NCBI GenBank assembly: GCA_937969105.1
Contig: CALBUZ010000090.1
Coordinates: 1 to 12,114, forward strand
Length of the DNA: 12,114 nt
Source: an uncultured Collinsella sp.
Lineage (GTDB): Bacteria > Actinomycetota > Coriobacteriia > Coriobacteriales > Coriobacteriaceae
Reading direction: 5' to 3'
Shown: positions 1 through 5,980 of the stretch, piece after piece
Numbering within the stretch: position 1 is the stretch's first letter
How the letters are laid out: every line of letters begins with the position of its first letter
Notes under the pieces: generated by a model
Database searches by the model: none
What the model was told of the DNA's origin: nothing
The model's input: only the letters and a program-made list of their open reading frames with translations
Made by a program: the position numbers and the translations under genes

Positions 1-106
1 TCGACCATTTGCGCATCGTCACGAAAAAGGAAGGTCAGACCGCAAAACCAGCGGTTTGGCAAAGGCTAACCACCGTATTTCAAGTAAGAATCAGGAGCAA
101 CCAAAA
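1..106 (+). other. Upstream edge, possible end of an earlier gene
   Basis: No gene can be assigned here. Three + strand frames are open at the left edge: one stops at 67-69, one at 118-120, and the third runs into the mIHF gene. Any of the first two could be the tail of a preceding gene, but the visible residues are too few to recognise. Confidence 0.2.
93..97 (+). promoter_or_regulatory. Ribosome-binding site fixing the mIHF start
   Basis: AGGAG lies nine bases before the ATG at 107. No comparable purine-rich site sits at a suitable distance before the in-frame TTG at 56, so this site decides the start in favour of the 108-residue form. Confidence 0.7.
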
Positions 107-433
107 ATGGTACCTAAATTGACTACCAAGCAAAGGCGCGCAGCCCTCGATAAGGGGATGCAGATCAGGCTCGAGCGTGCCGAGTACAAGCAGAAGCTGA
201 AAGACGGCTCGATGACCGTTGAGCAGTTCTTCAAGCTCGCTGACAGCGGATATCAGGCCGCCTACGGCATGCGTGTCTACTCGCTGCTCACCTCGCTGCC
301 TGGGTATGGCGAAGTCAGATCGCGCCAGCTCATGAACGAACTCCGTATCGCACAAGGCCGCAAGGTCAAGGGGCTTGGAACCACGCAGCGTGCAAGGCTT
401 CTGTCGATTCTGGCCGGTGATGACGATGCCTAA
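107..433 (+). CDS. Actinobacterial-type integration host factor (mIHF) homologue
   Basis: A 108-residue nucleoid-type DNA-binding protein of the actinobacterial mIHF family, which bends DNA and supports integration, supercoiling control and gene regulation. The family signature is seen along the whole length: an N-terminal helix around LTTKQRRAAL (residues 5-14), a basic stretch RLERAEYKQKLKDG (21-34), and the DNA-binding core with SLLTSLPGYGEVRSRQLM (59-76) and GRKVKGLGTTQR (84-95). Known cellular mIHF proteins are about 105 residues, so the ATG at 107 with AGGAG at 93-97 is the best start. A TTG at 56 would add 17 residues outside the family core, and this frame is open back to the window edge. 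Its stop overlaps the next start. A phage copy could serve phage recombination or gene control, or tune host chromatin; that role is inferred. Confidence 0.88.
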   Translation: MVPKLTTKQRRAALDKGMQIRLERAEYKQKLKDGSMTVEQFFKLADSGYQAAYGMRVYSLLTSLPGYGEVRSRQLMNELRIAQGRKVKGLGTTQRARLLSILAGDDDA

Positions 434-653
434 GAATCGACCGCACAAGGTGAAGAGGGTATTGTCGCTGGTCTTCACCGTTCTGATGTGCGTGCTGCTC
501 GTCGTGATTCTCTTCATGTCGTTCTGCATCATCGAAGCGACCGTGATGCTGTTCACCGGCGGCGCGTTCTCGCTGCTCTTTCCGGCAATCGCGACAGTTG
601 CGATGCTCTTCGCGCTTATCGCGCTCGCTATCGTGAGCGGTGGTGCCGCATGA
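426..653 (+). CDS. Small two-helix membrane protein, unknown function
   Basis: A 75-residue protein that I cannot assign to a family. It begins with a strongly basic segment (MPKNRPHKVKRV), followed by a hydrophobic stretch at about residues 13-42 and a second at about 45-72, broken by TGG near residues 43-45. That is the pattern of a two-pass inner-membrane protein with a positively charged cytoplasmic N-terminus; holins share this general shape, but so do many small phage proteins. The ATG at 426 lies inside the end of the mIHF gene (8-base overlap) and its stop overlaps the SSB start (ATGA), so it is probably translationally coupled to both. An ATG at 420 is an alternative. Its place among DNA-metabolism genes, away from any lysis gene visible here, argues weakly against a holin. 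Confidence 0.6.
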   Translation: MPKNRPHKVKRVLSLVFTVLMCVLLVVILFMSFCIIEATVMLFTGGAFSLLFPAIATVAMLFALIALAIVSGGAA

Positions 654-1075
654 GCGCCGAGAGCCTGAACACCTGCACGCTGAGCGGCAACCTCGGTAAC
701 GATGCCGAGGTGCGCTACACCAAGGGCGGCACGCCCATCACGTCATTCTCACTCGCCGTCAACCGACGCCGCCGAACGCAAGACGGCAGCTACGAGGACG
801 AGACGAGCTGGGTCGACTGCACGCTGTTCGGTAAGCGCGGGGAAGCCCTGCAAGCGAACGGCTACCTGCACAAGGGCGCACGGATCGCCATTACCGGGCA
901 CCTGCGCATGGCCGTCTGGGAAGCGGACGGAAAGCGCCACCGCAAGTTGGAGGTCATCGTCGACAACATCATCGGCATGACCAGTTACCGGCAACCGCAA
1001 ACCCAGCAGCCGCAACAGGCACCTCAACCGCAGGTCAATGCACCCGAGCTTTATGACGAAGACATTCCGTTTTAG
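650..1075 (+). CDS. ssb: Single-stranded DNA-binding protein
   Basis: A 141-residue SSB that coats single-stranded DNA during replication and recombination and recruits partner enzymes. The OB-fold domain covers residues 6-110: NTCTLSGNLGNDAEVRYTK at the start, FSLAVNRR, the SWVDCTLFGKRGEAL strand and the VDNIIGM end are all typical. A Gln/Pro-rich flexible linker (about 113-131) leads to an acidic C-terminal tip, YDEDIPF, which is the partner-binding peptide of bacterial SSBs (usually DDIPF). The length is a little short of cellular SSBs, as is common in phages. The start ATG at 650 overlaps the preceding stop (ATGA). An in-frame extension back to 488 exists but overlaps the membrane-protein gene and lies outside the OB fold. 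Confidence 0.93.
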   Translation: MSAESLNTCTLSGNLGNDAEVRYTKGGTPITSFSLAVNRRRRTQDGSYEDETSWVDCTLFGKRGEALQANGYLHKGARIAITGHLRMAVWEADGKRHRKLEVIVDNIIGMTSYRQPQTQQPQQAPQPQVNAPELYDEDIPF

Positions 1076-1083
1076 GAGGAAAC

Positions 1084-1521
1084 ATGTACGGACGAAAGAT
1101 GAACGTGAAGGTGATGGACGGATCAGAGCTGCCGCGCTATGCGCATGAGGGTGACGCTGGCTTCGACATGTGCATTACCGAGGACTGCCGCCTTGAGCCA
1201 AACGCCCGCGCCATCGTCGGCCTTGGTTGCGCGTTCGAGATTCCGAGCGGCTGTGTCGGTCTTCTCTTCCCGCGCTCTGGTCTGGCTAGCAAGCACGGCG
1301 TGACGCTCAGCCACGGCGTGGGCGTTATCGACAGCTGCTATCGCGGCGAAGTCAGCGCACCGCTCGTCAACCTCAGCTGCGATATCGTCAACCTGCCGAA
1401 GGGCTCGCGCGTCTGCCAGATGGTCATCGTGCCGTTCGTGCCGTGCGAACTCGTCGAGGTCGACGAGCTTACGGACACCGAGCGCGGAACCGATGGCCTC
1501 GGCTCCACCGGTATCGAGTAG
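1084..1521 (+). CDS. dut: Trimeric-type dUTP diphosphatase (dUTPase)
   Basis: A 145-residue enzyme that hydrolyses dUTP to dUMP and pyrophosphate, keeping uracil out of phage DNA and supplying the dTMP precursor. All five conserved motifs of the homotrimeric family are seen in order: I AGFDM (25-29), II PRSGLA (63-68), III GVIDSCYRGEV (80-90) with catalytic Asp83 and Tyr86, IV around KGSRVCQM (106-113), and V ERGTDGLGSTG (133-143). Motif V carries Leu139 where a uracil-stacking Phe is usual, so the base-capping arm may behave differently. A strong AGGAGG at 1074-1079, overlapping the ssb stop, precedes the ATG by four bases. Clustering with ssb fits a DNA-metabolism operon. Confidence 0.93.
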   Translation: MYGRKMNVKVMDGSELPRYAHEGDAGFDMCITEDCRLEPNARAIVGLGCAFEIPSGCVGLLFPRSGLASKHGVTLSHGVGVIDSCYRGEVSAPLVNLSCDIVNLPKGSRVCQMVIVPFVPCELVEVDELTDTERGTDGLGSTGIE

Positions 1522-1530
1522 GCGAAGCGC

Positions 1531-1977
1531 GTGGATGCCAAGGAGTATTTCGAAGCCATCCGCGAGGAAGTGAAGGCCATCGAGGGCACGAGGGAAATGC
1601 TGGCAAGGCTCAGGGCAAAGGAAGGAGCGAAAGCCCAGAGCTACAGCGGCGGCGGTAGCGGCGGATATACCGACCCGATGGATGCAATCAATGGCCGAAT
1701 CGACCTGGAGGGCAGGTTTGAGCGGCGCATCGCCGACAGCTCAGCCGCCATAGATGAAGCGTGCGCGGTGCTCTATGGCAGTAACAACCGTGGCGGTCTC
1801 GCAAAGCAGAAGGGCAACCGATATGCCGACGCGATCTGCATGGGTTACTGTCAGGCCATGCCGTGGACTGAGGTGGCAGCCGTCATGCAGTGCTCACCGA
1901 AGTGGTGCCGAGAGCTGTGCAACGCCGCGTTCAAGTACATCGACGTAGTTGGCATGGCATGGCTGAAAGAAAATTGA
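1531..1977 (+). CDS. Putative late-gene transcription activator, ArpU/sigma-region-4-like HTH
   Basis: A 148-residue protein starting at GTG, nine bases after the dut stop. The N-terminal part (1-33) is a charged helix, followed by a Gly/Ser-rich linker (GGGSGG, 40-45). The C-terminal part, about 98-140, reads as a helix-turn-helix like sigma factor region 4: YADAICMGYCQAMPW leads into EVAAVMQCSPKWCREL. This organisation and the position immediately before the HNH and terminase genes match the ArpU/RinA/DUF1492 class of phage late regulators, which activate transcription of the packaging and structural genes. Family membership is judged from pattern and position, not from a search. The non-coding region just downstream contains a plausible target promoter. 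The ribosome-binding site (AGGCGAAG) is weak. Confidence 0.65.
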   Translation: MDAKEYFEAIREEVKAIEGTREMLARLRAKEGAKAQSYSGGGSGGYTDPMDAINGRIDLEGRFERRIADSSAAIDEACAVLYGSNNRGGLAKQKGNRYADAICMGYCQAMPWTEVAAVMQCSPKWCRELCNAAFKYIDVVGMAWLKEN

Positions 1978-1986
1978 AATCGGTAC

Positions 1987-2016
1987 TTCCCTTCAGTTCC
2001 CGCCTTGTGCTAAAGT
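1987..2016 (+). promoter_or_regulatory. Candidate late promoter with direct repeat upstream
   Basis: An extended -10 element, TGCTAAAGT (2008-2016), is preceded by a direct repeat of TTCCC at 1987-1991 and 1997-2001, exactly one helical turn apart and roughly over the -35 zone. There is no good -35 hexamer at 17 bases, which is what an activator-dependent promoter looks like. CGGTAC also occurs on both sides (1981-1986 and 2018-2023). The predicted start is near 2023. Assignment to the upstream HTH protein is inferred. Confidence 0.35.
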
Positions 2017-2039
2017 TCGGTACGGTGGATTAGGTAAGC

Positions 2040-2076
2040 AAAAGGGACACGGGCTCCGGCTCGCGTCCCTTTTTTG
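2040..2076 (+). terminator. Intrinsic transcription terminator
   Basis: A 9-bp stem (AAAAGGGAC at 2040-2048 with GTCCCTTTT at 2065-2073) continues, after one A-C mismatch, into CGGGC/GCTCG pairing (2050-2054 with 2059-2063, one G-T wobble) closed by a four-base TCCG loop. The T-run at 2070-2075 follows the GC-rich stem. It would end transcription from the early genes, or from the promoter candidate less than 20 bases upstream, before the HNH gene. Confidence 0.87.
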
Positions 2077-2092
2077 TTGGGAAGGCGCGGCA

Positions 2093-2422
2093 ATGGCTAA
2101 GGGCTTCTCGTATCGCTTCTACCATTCGACAGACTGGGAGCACGCCCGCGAGCAGGCTCTACAGCGTGACGCCTACCTGTGCCAGCACTGCCTAGCACGG
2201 GGCATCGCAACACCGGCGGTCATGGTGCATCACATCGTCGAGCTGACTCCGTCGAACATCAACGATCCGAACATCAGCACCGATCCGAAGAACCTTGTCA
2301 GCCTTTGCGACCTGTGCCACAAGAAGGTGCACGGATGGGTAAGGCAGGGCAGCACAAGGCAAGGACTGGTCTTTGACGAGGACGGCAACTTGATTTCACT
2401 GGACAGCGAACACACAGACTGA
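2093..2422 (+). CDS. HNH endonuclease, terminase-associated
   Basis: A 109-residue HNH nuclease. Two zinc knuckles, C30-x2-C33 and C72-x2-C75, frame the active site: His46-His47 (VHHIVEL), Asn67 (PKNLVSLC) and His76 (LCHKKVHG). Single-domain HNH proteins encoded beside terminase genes are known in cos-type phages such as HK97, where gp74 stimulates terminase cutting at cos. The gene stands alone between a terminator and the non-coding stretch before the small terminase, the usual place for this partner. The ATG at 2093 has GGGAAGG at 2079-2085 in front of it. The N-terminal segment RFYHSTDWEHAREQALQRD is typical of the group. A homing-endonuclease role is possible but less likely given the small size and conserved position. 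Confidence 0.9.
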   Translation: MAKGFSYRFYHSTDWEHAREQALQRDAYLCQHCLARGIATPAVMVHHIVELTPSNINDPNISTDPKNLVSLCDLCHKKVHGWVRQGSTRQGLVFDEDGNLISLDSEHTD

Positions 2423-2575
2423 GCACAATCAACTGCTCACAAAACATGGACAACAAAACAGCAGGTCAGAGCGCCGGGCAATCCCCCCATTCGAAAACCT
2501 AGGCTAGTGGCCTAGGGCACCAACGCCGGGAGATAGATTTATGCGCGCAGAAGTTCCCAGAACGGGGGTGGTCTT
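2423..2575 (+). other. Non-coding region, candidate cos site
   Basis: About 150 bases between the HNH and small terminase genes hold no credible gene. Features seen are a GGGCAATCCCCCC block (2476-2488), then TCGAAAAC, a perfect inverted repeat (2498-2516), and CGCCGGG twice (2472-2478 and 2524-2530), placed either side of the palindrome. Cos sites of HNH-associated phages lie at this location, so it is the natural candidate for terminase binding and cutting. The exact cut is not visible from sequence alone. Confidence 0.4.
2498..2516. repeat. Inverted repeat CCTAGGC/GCCTAGG
   Basis: Seven-base perfect arms at 2498-2504 and 2510-2516 surround a TAGTG loop. There is no T-run after it, so it is not an intrinsic terminator. 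Each arm contains the self-complementary hexamer CCTAGG, so the site can also be read as two short palindromes 12 bases apart (start to start 13), which suits a dimeric DNA-binding protein such as terminase. Confidence 0.6.
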
Positions 2576-3004
2576 GTGGCAAAGAGAAAAGTGTGCGAAA
2601 GTACCGAGATTTCGCCGAAAGTTGCGAAAAGTCCCCCGAAGCGGAGCGGGCAGACGATACAGGCGCGCTACCAAAGTGAGCTCAAGAAGCTCCAGCGTCT
2701 CACCAAAGACGTGATTCCCGACGATAGGCGCAACGCCATCATGCCGCTGATGTCCAACATCGCGTTTTTGAAGGTCAAGCTCGACCAGGCTCGCAACGAG
2801 CTGATGGGGGAGAGCATCTTCACCGAGTACGACAACGGCGGCGGCCAATCAGGCGTTCGCGAGCATCCCGGCTTCTCCGCCTACAACAAGCTGTTCACAA
2901 CGTTCTCGCGCGGCATCAAACAGATCACCGACATGATGCCGACCGGCAGCACCGCCGCAGACGCGCTCGCGGAATATCTGAACGAGACGAGGTTCGGTGG
3001 CTAG
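2576..3004 (+). CDS. terS: Terminase small subunit, P27 family
   Basis: A 142-residue protein expected to recognise the packaging site and load the large terminase. The C-terminal half is the clearest part: the HPGFSAYNKLFTTFSR segment (about 99-114), followed by a short helix and an MPTG turn, corresponds to the conserved end of P27-type small terminases. The N-terminus is basic and Lys/Ser-rich (residues 1-28), as in many DNA-binding terminase subunits. The start is GTG at 2576 with GGGGGTGG at 2563-2570. The gene overlaps the large terminase by eight bases. Position next to the HNH gene and the large subunit supports the call more strongly than sequence alone. Confidence 0.82.
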   Translation: MAKRKVCESTEISPKVAKSPPKRSGQTIQARYQSELKKLQRLTKDVIPDDRRNAIMPLMSNIAFLKVKLDQARNELMGESIFTEYDNGGGQSGVREHPGFSAYNKLFTTFSRGIKQITDMMPTGSTAADALAEYLNETRFGG

Positions 3005-4718
3005 GAAGAAGGCCGCTGGATCGTGTGAGAAGGCCATCCGAGAGTATTTCGGCGGCGTTCTCGACGGAACCATTACCGCCTGCGAGAAGATTCAGCAGGT
3101 GGCTGCGCATGTCCTGCGCGATATGGACAACTCAGACCCTCTGTACCCTTACCATTTCCGCGAGGAATACGCGGCGAAGCACGTCAACTTCATCGAGCGC
3201 TTCTGCCGGCTGCCGTCCGGCAAGCTCGGTCATGCTTTCAAGCTGGAGCTGTTCCAGCGGGCAATCCTGTCGGTCATCTTCGGCTTCGTCGATGTCGAGG
3301 GCAAGCGCCAGTACCGCGAAGTGCTCTGGATCATGGGTCGAAAGAACGGCAAGACCGCGCTGGCATCTGCCGTCGAGCTGGACTTGCTCATCAATGACGA
3401 TGAGGGCGCGCCGGAAGTCTACAACGTCGCGACTGCACACGACCAGGCGGCCAAGGGCTTCAACAATGCCTGGCGCATGGTGATGACATCACCGGCTCTT
3501 GGCAGGCACGTGCGAAAGCGCGTGAGCGATCTCTACTGCGACCTCAACATGGGGTCGATTAAGGCGCTGAGCGCCAACACCAACCACCTAGACGGTCTCG
3601 ATATCTCCGGTGCCATCGTAGACGAGCTTGCGGCAATGAAGAACCGCGACCTCTACGACCTCACGATTCAGGGCACCTCCGCGCGCCGGCAACCGCTGGT
3701 GCTGGAGATCACCACGAACGGCTTCGTGCGCAACGGCATCTTCGATGCACAGTACGAATACGCCACGAAGTGGCTGGACGGTCAGGCAACAGGCGAGAAG
3801 GCCGAGCGCTTCCTCGCGTTCATCTACGAGCTCGACGAGCGCGAGGAATGGCAGGACGAATCCGCATGGATTAAGGCCAACCCCGGTCTCGGGACGATCA
3901 AGAGCCTAAACAGCCTTCGCCAGAACGTGAGCAAGGCAAAGGACGATCCGACATTCCTGCCGACGCTCTTGGTCAAAGACTTCAACCTCATCGAGAACCA
4001 GAGCCAAGCATGGCTCACGTGGGCTGAGATACACAATGACGAGACGTTCGACCCGGCAGACGGGTCATTCTCCTACGCGGTGCTCGGTGTCGACGCATCG
4101 GACACGACCGACCTCACGGCGGCGTGCCTGCTGATGATGAGGCCGGGCGATGAGCGTATCTACGCGTTGCACATGGCTTGGATTCCGCTCCGCGCGCTTG
4201 AGCAGGCCGAAGCCGAGGGTAGGCGTGGCGGTCGTGACGGCGTGCCGTACGACGCTTGGATAGCGCGCGGCCTGCTGCGAACCTCCGCGACGCCGATTAT
4301 CGACAAGCGCGAGGTGCTCGATTGGGTCGACGAGGTACGCGAGAGGTGCGGCATCTACGCCGTCGCATGCGGCTACGACCCGTGGCACATGCGAGACGTC
4401 CCGACGGTCGAAGCCTACGAGGGCTATTTCGGCGCTGAAAACTTCAAGCGGGTTATCCAAGGCGCGCAGACGCTTTCGATGCCCATGAAGGAACTGCGAG
4501 CACTCTACAAGGAAAACCGCATCGTCGACAACTCAAACCCGATTGCCGAATGGTGCCGCTCGAACGTTGCGGTGCGAAGCGACGCGAACGGCAACATCGC
4601 GCCGGACAAGAAGAACCAAGACCCGCGCAACCGAATCGATGCGTGGGCAGCGGAGTGCGACGCATTCGTCGTGCTCAAGGACATGATGGACGATTTCAAA
4701 AGCATGATTGGGGGTTAG
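2997..4718 (+). CDS. terL: Terminase large subunit
   Basis: A 573-residue packaging motor with an N-terminal ATPase and C-terminal nuclease. Walker A is GRKNGKT (114-120), the variant typical of the Terminase_1 (HK97/P27-associated) group; Walker B is AIVDE (206-210); the coupling motif is LEITTNG (236-242). The RNase-H-like nuclease is marked by Asp366 (LGVDASDTTD), Asp461 (GYDPWHMRD) and Asp548 (RNRIDAW), the expected metal-binding acids. The full family length is present with no sign of a frameshift. The start is GTG at 2997 within the end of the small subunit, so the two are likely translated together. It docks on the portal to pump DNA into the prohead and cuts the ends. Confidence 0.97.
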   Translation: MARKKAAGSCEKAIREYFGGVLDGTITACEKIQQVAAHVLRDMDNSDPLYPYHFREEYAAKHVNFIERFCRLPSGKLGHAFKLELFQRAILSVIFGFVDVEGKRQYREVLWIMGRKNGKTALASAVELDLLINDDEGAPEVYNVATAHDQAAKGFNNAWRMVMTSPALGRHVRKRVSDLYCDLNMGSIKALSANTNHLDGLDISGAIVDELAAMKNRDLYDLTIQGTSARRQPLVLEITTNGFVRNGIFDAQYEYATKWLDGQATGEKAERFLAFIYELDEREEWQDESAWIKANPGLGTIKSLNSLRQNVSKAKDDPTFLPTLLVKDFNLIENQSQAWLTWAEIHNDETFDPADGSFSYAVLGVDASDTTDLTAACLLMMRPGDERIYALHMAWIPLRALEQAEAEGRRGGRDGVPYDAWIARGLLRTSATPIIDKREVLDWVDEVRERCGIYAVACGYDPWHMRDVPTVEAYEGYFGAENFKRVIQGAQTLSMPMKELRALYKENRIVDNSNPIAEWCRSNVAVRSDANGNIAPDKKNQDPRNRIDAWAAECDAFVVLKDMMDDFKSMIGG

Positions 4719-4720
4719 CC

Positions 4721-5980
4721 GTGGCGAAACTAACGTCGGTGTTCCGCTCCATGTTCGATGCCGTCTTCCACAAGCCGATCATGAAGGCGGTCGACGGGTA
4801 TTTCCAGACGTTCACGGCGTACGCGCCGCGTTTCAGCACGTGGAGCGGCGGCATCTACGAAGCCGAGCTGACGAGAAGCATCATCGAGCGCAACGCAGAC
4901 CATGCGAGCAAGCTCAAGCCGGAGGTCACCGGCACCGCGCAGGGTGCCGCCACGCGGTCACTGGAATGGAAACCCAACCCGTGGATGACGACGCCGCAGT
5001 TCCTGCACCGCGTCTCGACGATGCTCGATGTGTGCGACACGTGCCTCATCGTGCCTATCACCGGTGCCGACATGGTTACCATCGTCGGCTACTACCCGGT
5101 TCTGCCGGGGCAGTGCGAGGCATACGATGTCGGCGGCCAACTCTGGCTCAAGCTGTCGTTCGGCGGCGGCGAGCAGACGCTAATCGAGTGGTCGCGCGTC
5201 GGCGTGCTGACAAGGCATCAGTTCAAGAGCGACCTTTTCGGAGACGGCACCGATGTGCTCCGCCCCACGCTGGAGCTGATGCACGCACAGACGGAGGCCG
5301 AGAAGACCGCAATCGAGCAGGGTGCCGCCATTCGATTCATCGGCAAGATGAGCCAGAACCGCAACCCAGAAGACCTCGAAAAGGCTCGCACGGAGTTCAA
5401 CAAGCAGCTCGGTACCGCAAACGCGGGCGGCATCGCCGTGTACGACAACAAGTACAACGACGTGAAGCAGATCACGCCGCAGAACTACACGGTCGACGCT
5501 GCGCAGATGGAGCGAATCGAGAAAGCCGCATACCGTTTCTTCGGCAGCAACGAAGATATCGTCATGAACAAGGCCGACGAGGACACATATAACGCCTTCT
5601 ACGAGGGGCGAACCGAGGTCTTCGCCGTGCAGCTGGGCTACGTGCTCACCTGCATGACATTCACGCCGAACGAGATCGCGCACGGAAACTCAATCATGTT
5701 CAGCGCGAACCGACTTGAGTTCGCGAGCAACCAGACGAAGCTCAACGTAAGCACATCGCTATACGACCGTGGAGTCATGACGGGCAATCAGGTCGCGGAC
5801 GTGTTCCAGCTACCGCACTACGAGGGCGGCGACCGCCATGTCATTCGCGGCGAGTACATCGACCTTGACCTGATCAGCGAGCACACATCGGAACAGGCGG
5901 CGAAGGCCGCCGAGACGAACGCGAATATCGCAAAAATCGACGGAAAGGACGGCGATGCCGATGCCGGCGAAACCGAATGA
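4721..5980 (+). CDS. Portal protein, HK97 type
   Basis: A 419-residue protein forming the dodecameric ring at one capsid vertex, through which DNA enters and leaves. The sequence follows the HK97-like portal family: an N-terminal region ending in AYAPRFSTWSGG, the VTGTAQG and WKPNPWMTTPQFL segment, GYYPVLPGQCE, the wing strand region, and IEKAAYRFFGSNEDIVMN, the stretch that resembles the conserved YRIFGVP region. The C-terminus is acidic and Ala-rich, probably flexible. The start GTG at 4721 lies two bases after the terL stop, with GGGGG at 4710-4714. The reading frame is open further upstream to 4550, but that part overlaps terL and lacks portal character. The last 26 bases overlap the protease gene. 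Confidence 0.95.
   Translation: MAKLTSVFRSMFDAVFHKPIMKAVDGYFQTFTAYAPRFSTWSGGIYEAELTRSIIERNADHASKLKPEVTGTAQGAATRSLEWKPNPWMTTPQFLHRVSTMLDVCDTCLIVPITGADMVTIVGYYPVLPGQCEAYDVGGQLWLKLSFGGGEQTLIEWSRVGVLTRHQFKSDLFGDGTDVLRPTLELMHAQTEAEKTAIEQGAAIRFIGKMSQNRNPEDLEKARTEFNKQLGTANAGGIAVYDNKYNDVKQITPQNYTVDAAQMERIEKAAYRFFGSNEDIVMNKADEDTYNAFYEGRTEVFAVQLGYVLTCMTFTPNEIAHGNSIMFSANRLEFASNQTKLNVSTSLYDRGVMTGNQVADVFQLPHYEGGDRHVIRGEYIDLDLISEHTSEQAAKAAETNANIAKIDGKDGDADAGETE

Noticed and set aside
488..649. N-terminal extension of the SSB
   Set aside because: It overlaps the membrane-protein gene and the OB fold begins right after the ATG at 650.
1974..1979. TTGAAA as -35 for the late promoter candidate
   Set aside because: It is 31 bases from the -10 candidate, far beyond the usual spacing, and lies across the stop of the upstream gene.
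2446..2502. 18-codon open frame in the HNH-terS gap
   Set aside because: No ribosome-binding site before its ATG and too short to support.
4708..5592. Alternative + strand frame of 294 codons inside the portal gene
   Set aside because: Extremely Arg/His-rich composition typical of an out-of-phase read; the portal frame is clearly the coding one.
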